The position numbers and the translations under genes were made by a program. Below the pieces are notes generated by a model. It saw only the letters and a list, made by a program, of their open reading frames with translations. It was not told the DNA's origin and ran no database searches. Shown in pieces: positions 46,573 to 59,699 of a stretch of DNA of 64,000 bases (its first letter is position 1; the number at the start of each line of letters is the position of its first letter). The DNA is taken from the NCBI GenBank assembly GCA_018398815.1, contig CM031595.1:134211504-134275503 (forward strand). The letters are read 5' to 3'. Source of the stretch: Conus ventricosus (taxonomy: Eukaryota > Mollusca > Gastropoda > Neogastropoda > Conidae).

Positions 46573-47225
46573 GTGGGTGCTGATGAACTGACAGGATCTT
46601 CTTCAGGCGATGCTGAACAAGTTCCTTGAAGCGTATCTTTGGGGAAGTCATAATTGCAAATGGCACATATGCCACTGCATTTTAAAAGGCAGGAGGTATT
46701 TTTTTTACTTGTCTGTTCCAAATAGGAAAAGTGTGTCAGTGATTTGTATTTAACATTACAGAAATCTACCAGTCCTAGATAAAACCGCCTATGATTTTTA
46801 AAAAAATTTGTATGACAAAAAGATTATCTTCTACCTGAAGGCTCATCTGTGTGCTATGTTTGTTGTTGAGATAGTTCTGGTGTATGGTGGTGAGGTGTCC
46901 CCTTTAAGAGCAACGTGAAGGTCACAATGAGACACTGTGATGAGTAAATCAAACATTACAAAATGTGTTGCTGATACAGAAGTTGGAACTACAGGGGGAG
47001 TTCACCCATCTAATTGACAAATCAGCAGGTAAAAGACTCACGGAACATGAATTCAAACATGCTGTTTGAACATCCCACTCTTTGTATTCTTTCCCTTAAA
47101 GGTGTATTTTTCAGGTTGTTTTCACATGAGAATTTGTAACATTTTCTTTTTTTTTAGCTTGATCATCCAGTGTGCATTTAGATTGAACCTACAAAGTGAA
47201 AATTATCAAGGAAAAAGAAGCAACA
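46573..47225. other. Intron 21, left part (E21-E22)
   Basis: About 650 bases of AT-rich intron with nothing recognised. The rest of the intron is the E22 junction array. Confidence 0.6.
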
Positions 47226-47474
47226 AAGAAATTTTAATTCAGATGTGGGAACACAGGAGAAATATCAGGTAATGGGAAAATCCATTGAGGAACAGAGAAG
47301 CTCTGTGTCAGTTAATTTTTTGATGGACATGGAGAACAGACAACATAAACACTGTGTCTTTCAGTGAATCCTTGGACGAACACGGAGTACAGAATTTGGA
47401 AACACTGTATGTAATAGTCATCCAATCCTTAGATGAGTACAGAGCACAGGTAAACCAGTGTTCTTGTCTAACAG
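47225..47474 (+). repeat. Probable junction array at E22 acceptor, about 55-bp units
   Basis: Four decayed copies upstream of E22. The true start is GGTGAATCCATAGATGCTTA; copies read AGTGAATCCTTGGACGAACA (47364), CCAATCCTTAGATGAGTACA (47423) and weaker ones near 47275 and 47312. The segment before each, AACACTGT..., also matches. More degenerate than the other arrays. Confidence 0.6.
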
Positions 47475-47828
47475 GTGATAGGTGAATCCATAGATGCTTA
47501 CACTAAGACCCCCCGTGATGACTGGGTAACGCAGTGGCCTGGGCAGGCTGTGCTGTGCGTGGGACAGAAATACTGGACAACCTATGTTCACGAGTCAATC
47601 CGCAACGGTCAGAAGGCCATGGAAGACTACCTGGAGGTGAACAACAAACAGATCGATCAGATTGTGGCCCTGGTGCGTGGCAAGCTGTCCAAGCAGAACC
47701 GTGTGACCCTGCAGGCCATGATCGTGCTGGAGGTCCACTCCAGAGATGTGCTGGCCCAGCTGTGTAAGGACGAGGTGTCCAATGAACTTGACTTCAACTG
47801 GCTGTCTCAGCTCCGATACTACTGGGAG
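47475..47828 (+). CDS. DNAH7: Dynein heavy chain exon E22 (linker to AAA1)
   Basis: Largest exon here, 118 codons in phase 0, between TCTTGTCTAACAG and GTAGAG. It starts [20 protein letters not shown], contains [20 protein letters not shown] and [20 protein letters not shown], and ends [15 protein letters not shown]......WT and LV.G.L.....T.GAL-like sequence mark the C-terminal linker entering AAA1. The donor is followed almost at once by a (GT)n array. Confidence 0.97.
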
Positions 47829-47847
47829 GTAGAGTGGGCACTGGGGG

Positions 47848-47849
<2 letters not shown>

Positions 47850-47924
<75 letters not shown>

Positions 47925-47954
47925 AAGTGTGCGCAGTGTGTGGGTACATGTGTG

Positions 47955-48012
<58 letters not shown>
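47850..48012. repeat. (GT)n array after the E22 donor
   Basis: GT run beginning 22 bases after the E22 donor, with short interruptions. Confidence 0.97.
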
Positions 48013-48013
<1 letters not shown>

Positions 48014-50484
48014 TGCACATGTTTTCTTTTGGTTCTTCTTTTGTACAAGTGCACATATGCATGCGCAAGGTGAAAGGGTAAATTTTTTTTTTCTGATTTT
48101 TTTTTCTTGAAAAAAAAGAAATTACAGGTGAACATCTCAAACTAGATATTCACAAAGATGATAATTCTGTGGTAGATATATTCCTAAACAGTCTTTTGTG
48201 CATCTTTTTGTCCTTTGTGTAAGAACAGTGTAAATGAGGTAAATGGGGTCTGATTACCGCTTTCATTCTGGTGGTAGTCACTACTGACCAGCACATGCAA
48301 GGCTGAGACGGATGATACTGTGCTCATCAGGCAGTTTCAAAACAACAATCTTCCGTTCCTTTTGAATTACTCACAGCACATTAGCATCTATTGTAGTATG
48401 ATGTTGTCCACAGATTTTTGCTGACCTGTCAGATTTTCAAATCAAAATAGATTAGTTTGTGACAGCAACAATTTTGCTTCCAATTTTGTCTATATGGTAG
48501 TATCCTTGAAGAATCAAAACAGCTCACACTGCAAGGAGATAAGAAATCATATGAAAAGTTGTTCACAGATCTCTGTGAATTTGAGCAAATATCTGGACTT
48601 AAATTAAACTATGAAAAAACGTTAATGTTTGGTTAGGGATAAAAAAGAATTTGTCGAACACGTACTTACCCTTATATAAAATGGAATGGAACCCTTTAAA
48701 ATTTTAGATCCTAGGGGTGTGATTTACGAATAATCTGACAGATATGACTCAAATCAGTGTGACAGATAAATTTTAAGAAGTTAAAAATCTATTTAAAATA
48801 TGGTCAAAAAGAGTAATTACACCACTAGGTAGAATAGCAGTGCTAAAATCATTAGTGCTATGAAAACTTGTATATTTGTGGATCCTCCTGCCCAACCCTC
48901 CAGACTCTCAGATAGATATGTTGCAAAATATGTGTTTCAAGTTTGTTTGGAACAACAAAAATGATAAAATTAAAAGAAAGTATTCTGTGCAAAATATTTG
49001 AAAAGGAGGACTAGGTAAACCCAATCTTAAGATATATATCCAATCCTTAAAAATCACCTGGATTAGGAAAGTATACGTGCAAAATTGAAAATGGAAAACA
49101 GTACTACATTCATTATGTCCTGAAATCGATGCCCTTGATTCATATGGACCAGATAGATTTTTACAAAGCAAAATAAATAAATTTTGGAGAGATGTTTTTC
49201 ATGCATATAAATTTTTTTGCAACCGTGCAGAATTAAAAATTAACAAAGATCTAGCTACTGAAGCTGTTTTTTATAACGAAAAGTTCAAAGTGGGAAATAA
49301 ATCGTTCTTTTACAAGAAATGGATGCAGAATAATATATTTTGGTTAAACATTTACTTGATGACAATGGTAACTTTATAAGCCGTCACACACTGTCAGAGA
49401 AGCTGGGATCTGAGGTCAATTTTCTAAATTATATAAGTTGCGTACAATCAATAAAAGACTATGCGAAGTAAATGTCAATAAAACTCGACAGTATACCAGT
49501 AATGACAGAACATTAGCGTTACAAAAAATTTGTTGCGCCACTAAAGGGGCACGCATTCACTATGATATTATCATAGAAGACATTGAAGTTTTAAACATCA
49601 GCTCTTTTATGAAATGGGAACAGCGCCTTAATATACCTATTGATTGGACAGACGTACTAAAAAAAATTAAGAAAATAAAAGAAATAAAATTGAAATGGTT
49701 CCAGCTTAAAATATGTCACAGAATTTTGGTAACTAACAGTATTTTGAAAGAATGCAGGTTGTGGATAGTGACATGTGTAATTTCTGTAATAGAGAGAAAG
49801 ATTCAATTAGTCACTACTTGTGGGAATGTGATTTTGCACATACTTTCTGGAAAGAACTTGAAAATATTCTAAAAAGGAAGTGTTCACACTGTGAAAGATT
49901 GTCATTTAATGTAGAGCTTATATTGTTTGGCACTGATGAGAAAATAAAAACAGATGATATGCTAGACTTAATCATTTTAATGGGAAAATATTTCATATAC
50001 AAATGTAAAAATTAATAAGATGAAACCTAACCTAATAATGTTTTAAGGAACTATGCTATAGACATAATATCGAGAAACATATGTACACGATGGAGATGCA
50101 GTGTTGATTCTAGAGCACGCCCTTGCGGGATTCCCGCAATATTTTTCTGAAGGCCGCAAAAAAATCGCGAAAGACGCGGCCCAAAAGCCGCAAAAAAAAG
50201 AGAACGAACGCGTTTTTGCACAACCAGCGCGGCTTCGCCGCTGCCGTGTGTTATAGCCTCCTGAGCAATTCCTTTAGCCTGTTGGGTAAGGCTGCAAGTG
50301 TTGTAATGCCGTCCACTCATGAGCCGTCACAGCTTCCTGGTCTGTTTTCTCAGTTTTTCGCCATAAAATTCAGACAATTCGAAACGCTTTCTCCCCATCC
50401 TCAGATATTTCAGATCAGTCTGTTGTTTTTAAACGGTACCACACTCTGTGAGTTCCTGCCAGTGTCGGAGCAGACTGTTCGATA

Positions 50485-52308
50485 AAATCATCACACAGTC
50501 TAGCGAAAACATCCTGTGACCTTGACCCCATTCCCACCCCACTCCTCTTTGAACACCTTGACTCTCTCCTTCCTACCATCACCAAAATCTTAACGAGTCT
50601 CTGTCTTCTGGCACAGTTCCCACTGACTTTAAGACCGCCCTTGTTAAACCTCTACTCAAGAAAAGCAGTCTTGATCCCAACGTTCTTAAAAATTACAGAC
50701 CATCTAAAATTTTCCTTTCCTATCCAAAATTCTTGAGAAAGTCATTCTTCAACAGCTCTCTGACCATCTGGCTCAAACAACCCCCTCACACCACATCAGT
50801 CAGCCTATCGCCCTGGGCACAGCACGGAGACCACCATCCTTCGCATTCTCAATGATATTCTAAATTCCTTAGACGAAAACAAAATTTCTGTCCTTCTTTT
50901 GCTAGATCTTTCGGCAGCCTTTGACACCATAGACCATGAAATCCTTTTCTCTCGTTGAAATACACATGTGGCATCAGGGAAAACAGCTTAAATTGGTTTC
51001 GTTCTTATCTTCTAGATAGGAAACAGTTCATTCAAGTAGGTGACCACCGTTCTGATGAAACTAACCTCCAATTTGGAGTGCCTCAGGGATCCGTGCTGGG
51101 ACCTGTCCTCTTTATTTTGTACACCACTCCATTGTCTAAATGTCATCCACGGCCATTCCTTTCACACAAAATGTTTGCGGATGATACTCAGCTGCTCCAT
51201 TCCTCTGTCATCGATGACTACTCACCCCTTGTTTCTACTCTTCAATCTTGTACTTCTGATATTGAGACCTGGATGTCAGCAAATAAGCTTAAATTAAACT
51301 GTGAGAAGACTGAAGCCATCCGTTTTTAAAGCGGTCACATCATGGCCCTGATCCGCTCCCTTCTTCTTTGACATTAGGTTCCACCACTATTGAATTTTCA
51401 AACACTGTTCGTGACCTTGGTGTTCTCCCTTTATAGTGACCTCTCGATGAAACAGCATGTCACAAAAACTTGTCAGTTTTGCCTACATGGAACTTAAACG
51501 AATTGCTGCTATTCGACCCTATCTCACTGAAGACGCCACAAAAACTCTCGTTTCATCATACATCCTTTCAAGGCTAGATTACTGCAACTGTGTTCTCCTT
51601 GGCTGTCCCTCAACTGTCATCCAAAACCCCTCCAATGTGTACAGAACTCTGCAGCCCGTCTCATTTGCAAATCTCCTAGGACCCAACCCTGCCCGCCTCT
51701 CCTGAAAAGTTGCACTGGCTCCCAGTTGAAGAAAGAATTAAATACAAATGTTGTTGTCTCTGCTTCAAGATTTTCACTGGCGATGCCCTGCCTATCTATC
51801 CGATCTCCTTCAAGTATATGTCCCATCACGTACGCTCCGCTCCTCCACGACACTAGGACCTTCGCTTTCCCAGTTACCGCCCCATCGTAACTAAACAGCA
51901 TGGCGAACGAGCTTTCTCATACGCAGCTCCCAAACTCTGGAATAAACTCCCCTATGACTTAAGACATTCTCAAACCTTTTCTTCCTTCAAAAACTCCCTG
52001 AAAACCTACCTTTTCAAACAATACTAAGAAGACAGTCATTACCAGATAGTTGATTGACTTTTGTTATTTTGTGGATTGCTTAGTAGTTTGTGCTTGTTGC
52101 GGCTGTTGTGTATTGTGTGTCTGTGCGTGAGAGTGTGTGTGCGCGTGGGAGAGAATGAGAGAGAGCCTTTGTTTTTCATTTCTGAGCCGTTTTTTTCAAT
52201 GCATTTTCTTTACATTTAGCAATTGCATTTTTTTTTGCCTTTGTAAAGCGCCTTGTGCCGTGGAAGGCGCTATATAAATCCCCATTATTATTATTATTAT
52301 TATTATTT
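50485..52308 (+). mobile_element. CR1/L2-like LINE nested in the hAT
   Basis: Reverse transcriptase motifs on +: TDFKTALVKPLLKKSSLD, LLLDLSAAFDTIDHEIL, IRENSLNWFRSYLLDRKQF, QFGVPQGSVLGPVLF and the catalytic FADDTQLL, then MSANKLKLNCEKTEAIRF, with scattered frameshifts. Further fragments reach the ORF end (WNKLP-type, near 51940). The 3' end is GGCGCTATATAAAT followed by (ATT)n to 52308. The 5' end is not exact; it is truncated somewhere after 50.45 kb. Confidence 0.8.
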
Positions 52309-52392
52309 AGCCGAACGCGCGTTCTACCAAATTGTTTCATTGGCCGAGAAGCAGCAGTTGAGCCAATCAGCGGTACTGGCAGTTCAACAGTC

Positions 52393-52834
52393 CTCATGTC
52401 GGCTTCAACGATGAAGCGGGCGAAGCCAAACACTCTGTTTTCTTTCGCCTTCACGAAGAAAAAACGCACTGATATATCTAAAGATCATCAGCTGGAAGCC
52501 GATAATGAGTCTACAGCCACCGTTACGGCTACTCAGTCAAGCGATAGCGTGTCTCAGCCGATCGACGCCGGAGGCGAAACGGTTGAAAGTGCCAGTGAAC
52601 CCGAAGATCAGCAAGATAATGAAGATGGTGAAAACGAAGCCGACTGCCGACTGTGAGCGTGGTTTCAGTGCCCAAAATGCCATCAAGACAGCCAGGAGAA
52701 ACAGGCTGAAAGAAGACAGCCTCAATGTGCTGATGACCATCAAATGTGAAGGTCCTCCCATCAATGACCATGACTTCACAGCTGCTGCAGCAGAGTGGAA
52801 GCAACAGAAGGATAGGAGGATCTACAAGAAATGA
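52393..52834 (+). pseudogene. Deletion-fused hAT transposase remnant
   Basis: From an ATG near 52395 or 52410 the frame gives a short basic N-terminus and a long acidic, Ser/Thr-rich stretch ending at 52656. At ADCRL/ADCERGF the frame must shift by one to enter the C-terminal dimerisation domain (CERGFSAQN.IK..RRNRL...LN.LM.IK.EGPP), which ends with a stop at 52832. The usual hAT N-terminal zinc finger, RNase H-like core and insertion domain are missing. Confidence 0.7.
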
Positions 52835-53162
52835 ATGGAGTTCTGTGGGCTGTAGGCCTACATATGTATTTAAAGCTTTTCAGTTGTGTATGGTGAAGGT
52901 GTACACAGTGACTTTTCACAGTTAAAGGGTTTTCTTAAGGTGATACTGATGGTATATTTATCTTGACAATAGTGATGGTCACTTCATATAAAGAGACTGA
53001 ATTAATTGTGGGGTAGGCTTAGAGTTGCTGGATTCTATGATGAGGTGACAACAGACTTGCTCACTTGCTGTATGACTGCCAAGAAGGGAGCTCAGCTGAG
53101 TACATGCACCACCAGAAAAAGACAAGTCTTCTAAGGTATGTCAGAATGTGTGTGTACTCTCT

Positions 53163-53165
<3 letters not shown>

Positions 53166-53194
<29 letters not shown>

Positions 53195-53195
53195 G
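53166..53195. repeat. (GT)n microsatellite
   Basis: Short GT tract within the hAT right part. Confidence 0.9.
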
Positions 53196-53683
53196 CGTTT
53201 CTGTAATAAAATGTAACTCGTTTCTTTTTGTTGTTTTAGTTTACTTTGGCCATAATGTAATCATTGTGATTAAGCTTTAAAATCTGAATTTTCACGCGTT
53301 TTGAGGGCCTCCCATTTTCACCCTATGGGCCCCCTTTTTTTATGTGGAGGGGGCCCTTGGGCCCCCTTTTTTGAAATCCTAGAATCAACACTGGAGATGA
53401 ATTATGTAGAATACGGGACAAAATGGTTTCCATACATAACACTAATACAAGAACAATGTTAATAATGCATAGAATATAATTCCCTTTGTTTCGCATGTTG
53501 TCCGCGACCTTGGGAATCAAATGGAAAAATATGACTGAAATATGATTATGTAACATATTTTCTTTAAATGTCATGATGTATCTATGAGGACACTATGTGA
53601 CATGTTACATCACTTTGATGTTTGTAAGTAATGTCGCTGTTGTTCAGTGAAATACTTTCTTTATGTGTACCTATTAAAAAAAA

Positions 53684-53854
53684 AATTTTAGAAAAAGAAG
53701 AAGAAGAAGATTCTATTGTTTGTATATAGGCCTGCATGTGCAAGGAAGATGCAATACATTCTTGTTGGCAATCAGTGCTTTGGTTATCAACAAAGAACTT
53801 CAGTTAGTTTGGTGATTGCGAGGTAAAGCAGACTTAATTAAAGGAACCCCAAAT

Positions 53855-53896
<42 letters not shown>

Positions 53897-54674
53897 AAAC
53901 AGCAGGGTTTGCAATCTTGTAATTCAGTTTTGATGTTAAAGCGTGCAATTAAAAAAAAAATTCTGCCAAGTTTCACGCAAATTTGGTGTGTAGCACACAC
54001 TTTTTTTCTTAATGCATCAACTTAATTAGTGTTCTGTTAGCAACCGCTGCCATATTCAACAAAACTGTAAGAACGGGTCATTTTGTCAGGTGACACTAGC
54101 CTAGCCCATCCCATGTCTCTTCTTAGTAGGTGGATACAGTTTTCATTTGCAAAAAAAATTGTAACCCATGTCATACTCAACTGATCAGACATGTTCTCAT
54201 ACTATTATTGCAGCTTTTTTGCTCTTTAATACGATACTTGTTTTATATTTCTGTATGAATTTTTTGGTAACAAATCTACATTCTGTGCTTGTTTTTTTCT
54301 TCTAATATCACAATTCTGAATTTACATTCAAAACCAGCTATCCTGGAATACGCCAATCCCTAGTCCAGTCATATTGATAGCCCTCAGAGACTATGTCAGG
54401 GCTATCATCACTTGTCTGCACCAGGTGATTCTGCAGTCATTGTCTTCAAAGGTTTCAAAATTCATAAATTCTGAACCAGTTCTATCACTCCTTTTTGCAG
54501 AGTAAAGGGAAAGGATTATTGTTTCAGAACTGACAGTTAACCTTTCCTTTTCCATACGATTAAGAGCTACCAGTCTTTTGGGGGTTGGTGCAACGACAAT
54601 GACTTTGGCACCCAAAGTTTAACACAAAACTTGGAAAGAGAAGGATACAGTTGAATTTCCTGTGGGATGTACAG
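53684..54674. other. Intron 22, right part
   Basis: About 1 kb with a 36-base poly(A) at 53858-53893. A minus-strand open stretch at 54391-54615 (74 codons, contains NRMEKERLTVSSETIILSLY) is not recognised; it may be part of another transposon. Confidence 0.5.
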
Positions 54675-54784
54675 GACAACCAAATGGTGACCAGGATGAT
54701 CAACTCCATGCTGAAGTATGGCTATGAGTACCTGGGCAACAGCGGTCGTCTTGTCATCACCCCACTCACTGACAGGTGTTACAG
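54675..54784 (+). CDS. DNAH7: Dynein heavy chain exon E23 (AAA1 start)
   Basis: Acceptor GGGATGTACAG, donor GTCAGT. It reads [20 protein letters not shown], then [37 protein letters not shown] is the entrance to AAA1 just before the P-loop. The exon is separated from E22 by the largest transposon-filled intron of the window. Confidence 0.97.
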
Positions 54785-55005
54785 GTCAGTTGTGTTGTTA
54801 TGAGAATGGGGATGTAGTAATAGTAGTATGCGCTCATGTATGTGTTTATGTGTATGTATGTGTGCGTGCGTTTGCATGCATGTGTATGTATATTTGTGTA
54901 TGTGTGTGAGTGTGTGTGTGGTGCATGTGTATGTGTGCGTCTGGGTCTGAATGTGGGTGTGTATGTGTGTGTGTATGTCAGTGGGGTCTGCATGTGCACC
55001 TGGAT

Positions 55006-55007
<2 letters not shown>

Positions 55008-55062
<55 letters not shown>

Positions 55063-55082
55063 GTGAGTGGTGTGTGTGTGTG
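55008..55082. repeat. (GT)n microsatellite
   Basis: GT run in intron 23, with GT-rich sequence from 54838 onward. Confidence 0.95.
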
Positions 55083-55370
55083 CATGCACATATGTAGGAA
55101 ACTTAAATGTAGCATTTTTATGGCGAACCAGCTCTTAAATAAGACGGTGGACTTTAGTGTATTGTGTTTTTTATTTGTGTAGAATTTTTCGACATTGATT
55201 TTTCTTTCCCATCTCATTTGCAAAGACATCAATTCAGCACTTGTACGATGGAATTAAAAGTTAGTGTGTGCCATTATAAAATCTGGGCTATCACCTGTCA
55301 TTTGGAGTTGGGCCCTTGTATGAATCACTATGAAGTTGGATGTTTTGTATCACTATGAAATTGTACATTA

Positions 55371-56845
<1,475 letters not shown>

Positions 56846-56948
56846 GGTCTGGCATCCTGTGGCGCGTGGTCATGCTTTGATGAGTTCAACCGCATTGATC
56901 TGGAGGTGCTGTCTGTGGTGGCCCAGCAAATTCTGACCATTCAGAGAG
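56846..56948 (+). CDS. DNAH7: Dynein heavy chain exon E25 (AAA1 Walker B)
   Basis: Acceptor GAATGCTCAG, donor GTGAGG. It reads [20 protein letters not shown], then [21 protein letters not shown] contains the Walker B acidic pair (D and E) needed for ATP hydrolysis. The last 15 or so exon bases with the donor form the start of a 55-bp tandem array of about 23 copies in the following intron. Confidence 0.98.
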
Positions 56949-58210
56949 GTGAGGATAGTGTGCTGCTTTTGGGACTGTGTGTACATTCTGACCTTTCAGA
57001 GAGGTGAGGATAGTGTGCTGCTTTTGGGACTGTGTGTACATTCTGACCTTTCAGAGAGGTGAGGACAGTGTGCTGCTTTGGGACTGTGTGTACATTCTGA
57101 CCTTTCAGAGAGGTGAGGATAGTGTGCTGCTTTTGGGACTGTGTGTACATTCTGACCTTTCAGAGAGGTGAGGACAGTGTGCTGCTTTTGGGACTGTGTG
57201 TACATTCTGACCTTTCAGAGAGGTGAGGACAGTGTGCTGCTTTTGGGACTGTGTGTATGTTCTGACCTTTCAGAGAGGTGAGGATAGTGTGCTGCTTTTG
57301 GGACTGTGTGTATGTTCTGACCTTTCAGAGAGGTGAGGATAGTGTGCTGCTTTTGGGACTGTGTGTATGTTCTGACCTTTCAGAGAGGTGAGGATAGTCT
57401 GCTGCTTTTGGGACTGTGTGTACATTCTGACCTTTCAGAGAGGTGAGGATAGTCTGCTGCTTTTGGGACTGTGTGTACATTCTGACCTTTCAGAGAGGTG
57501 AGGATAGTGTGCTGCTTTTGGGACTGTGTGTATGTTCTGACCTTTCAGAGAGGTGATGACAGTGTGCTGTTTATGGGACTGTGTGTATATTCTGACCATT
57601 CAGAGAGGTGAGGACAGTGTGCTGTTTATGGGACTGTGTGTATATTTTTGACCTTTCAGAGCGGTGAGGACAGTGTGCTGTTTATGGGACTGTGTGTATA
57701 TTCTGACCTTTCAGAGAGGTGAGGATAGTGTGCTGCTTTTGGGACTGTGTGTATATTCTGACCATTCAGAGAGGTGAGGACAGTGTGCTGTTTATGGGGA
57801 CTGTGTGTATATTCTGACCTTTCAGAGCGGTGAGGACAGTGTGCTGTTTATGGGACTGTGTGTATATTCTGACCTTTCAGAGCGGTGAGGACAGTGTGCT
57901 GTTTATGGGACTGTGTGTATATTCTGACCTTTCAGAGAGATGAGGACAGTGTGCTGTTTATGGGACTGTGTGTATATTCTGACCTTTCAGAGAGATGAGG
58001 ACAGTGTGCTGTTTATGGGACTGTGTGTATATTTTGACCTTTCAGAGAGGTGAGGACAGTGTGCTGTTTATGGGACTGTGTGTATATTCTGACCATTCAG
58101 AGAGGTGAGGACAGTGTGCTGTTTATGGGACTGTGTGTATATTCTGACCTTTCAGAGCGGTGAGGACAGTGTGCTGTTTATAGGACTGTGTGTATATTCT
58201 GACCTTTGGC
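56934..58210 (+). repeat. Junction array at E25 donor, about 55-bp units x 23
   Basis: The unit consists of TCTGACC(A/T)TTCAGAG(A/C)G|GTGAGGA(T/C)AGTGTGCTG then CTTTTGGGACTGTGTGTA(C/T)A. The first copy includes the true end of E25 and its donor. Copies are 54-56 bp long and only a few substitutions apart, with two subfamilies: CTGCTTTTGGG in the first half, CTGTTTATGGG in the second. Each copy carries a good donor-like AGAGAGGTGAGG. Confidence 0.95.
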
Positions 58211-59480
58211 TTGAAATTATCTAACATACTCTCAGATGCTCAGCAGTGGATTCAGTCATACTTTGGTGAACATACCCGGTATGTCTGTGTTAATCGCTTC
58301 ACTTTTTGTGAAACTCCTTTATCTTTAGGCATACACCATGACTCAGAACTACGTCTTGCATTGTTCATTCTGTGTACATCACCACTCTCCAGTACTGTCA
58401 AGCAACATGCAGTAGACATCAACTCTTTGTCGATGATGCTCAGCTTCAGCAAGCATGCAGATCATCAGACATGAACACATTCATACAGACTGTCTGACTG
58501 ACATCAAAGCATTCATGGCATAAAACACTTTGAAACTAAATGATGATAAAACTGTAGCTCTGATCGTTTGTGGCTCTACTACACAGTCACATTCCTTGAC
58601 CCCTTCCATCGATGTTGGCTATGATGACATGTAATTCTCTAAGAAATTTTGAAAAAAAAGTTTTTTTTCATGGACTCCTCCCTTTCTGTGAAACAACAGG
58701 TGACCAAAATCAGTCAGATCATCAAAGGATAGGCTGATTTAGGTATTTTTCTTTCTGGAGATGCAGCGCACACATTTTGTCACTGCCTGCATTCTTTCAA
58801 GGTCAATGTTTAGTAATTTTTCCCTCTCTTTGGCAGAAAGTCCAAAACTACTGCTTGCTGACCTGTTCAGAATGTGACTTTTTTCTTGTATGAGTTTGAC
58901 AGCTCTGAAAAGGCTCTGTGTAGTTGCCTGGGCTACATTGATAAAAACAAAAACAAAAAAAACTGTAGCTAAACTGCTGCTCACTCTACTGGGAAGGCTC
59001 AATGTTATCTACACTTTATTGATGAAACTATAGCGGCTCCTTGTTTCCATAAGACTTAGTGATAAGATAGCCTGTCTGCAACAGTATTGTCACTGACACT
59101 GTCCCTGCTTTTTTTTTCTGACCCAGTTACCCTGTACACACCATCTTGCTCTCTCTGTTTTTCTTCTGACTCAGCCACTTAAAATGTAAATCTTATGGCT
59201 TCCACTCCTTCCTTGTCTATGGTCCCCAGCTCTGGAACTCTCTTACACTCAATATTAGACATTTCATTTGTGTCTTTCACATCCAGCTTTAAAGTCATCT
59301 TTTAAAATAGCATTTCTAGGTCCAGAATCTTCCAAGTGTTTAGTAGCTTGTTCCTATGCCCATTTCTATGATTATGAATGGGGAATGTGAGTGTGCGTGT
59401 GACAACATGTCTTTGTAAGTGCACTGATCTATAGTTAAGGTGCTATATAAAAGCCAGTAATTATCATTATCATTTTGGTT
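58211..59480 (+). mobile_element. CR1/L2-like LINE relic inside the E25 array
   Basis: Decayed LINE on +: YVCVNRFTFCETPLSLGIHH, ALFILCTSPLSSTVKQH and SLSMMLS in place of the catalytic motif, then fragments of the ORF end near 59190-59250 (YGPQLWNSLTLNIRHF). The 3' end AAGGTGCTATATAAAAGCC followed by (ATT/ATC)n at about 59440-59477 matches the nested LINE at 52.3 kb. It lies between the main 55-bp array and its outlying copies. Confidence 0.7.
58739..58985 (-). other. Insertion within the LINE relic with a 70-codon minus-strand frame
   Basis: Between two LINE parts, a minus-strand frame reads VAQATTQSLFRAVKLIQEKS, then GLSAKEREKLLNIDLERMQA and ends CISRKKNT before a stop at 58739. It is open in contrast to the broken LINE around it. 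I do not recognise it; the end of a transposase or another nested element is possible. Confidence 0.35.
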
Positions 59481-59699
59481 CCTCCATTTGTGTGAACCTA
59501 AAATGTTTGAGGGTAAGTTTACAGAAGCTTTTTCCTCCATGAACGTAGGATCAACAAGGAGTGCCTAACATGGCCACCTTAGATTGCAAATTGAAAGATT
59601 TATGCAATTCAGAATAAGACAAAGATTGTCAAGATGATCTTGACAAGACGGTCCAGGTTCACAGTCTTAAAGTTTATTCAATAAGGAATGGCTTTAAGG

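Larger units (their letters stand above)
50099..53393 (+). mobile_element. hAT transposon, internally deleted, hosting a LINE
   Basis: Perfect 15-bp terminal inverted repeats: CAGTGTTGATTCTAG at the left, CTAGAATCAACACTG at the right. GGAGATG lies outside the left end and again at the right (sharing one G with the terminus), a near-complete 7-8-bp target duplication as in hAT elements. Right of the nested LINE it encodes MKRAKPNTLFSFAFTKKKR (start of a KIAA1586/ZMYM-like hAT transposase) and then, in another frame, CERGFSAQNAIKTARRNRL and LMTIKCEGPP, the hAT dimerisation domain. The catalytic middle is deleted. Confidence 0.85.
48490..53683 (+). mobile_element. L1/Tx1-like LINE, 5' truncated, interrupted by a hAT
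   Basis: From about 48490 the + strand gives a broken LINE ORF2: ISGLKLNYEKTLMFG, then PLGRIAVLKSLVL, FKFVWNNKNDKIKRKY, LKWFQLKICHRILVTNSIL, and after a frameshift near 49745 MCNFCNREKDSISHYLWECD and FAHTFWKELENIL. The C..C...H...C element before W is the known C-terminal zinc motif of L1/Tx1-type LINEs. The ORF ends at about 50015. The 3' untranslated part continues after the hAT insertion and ends in a short A run at about 53672-53683. Confidence 0.75.

Noticed and set aside
56949..58210. CRISPR-like array
   Set aside because: Units are head-to-tail repeats without distinct spacers, in a eukaryotic intron, and include the exon edge.
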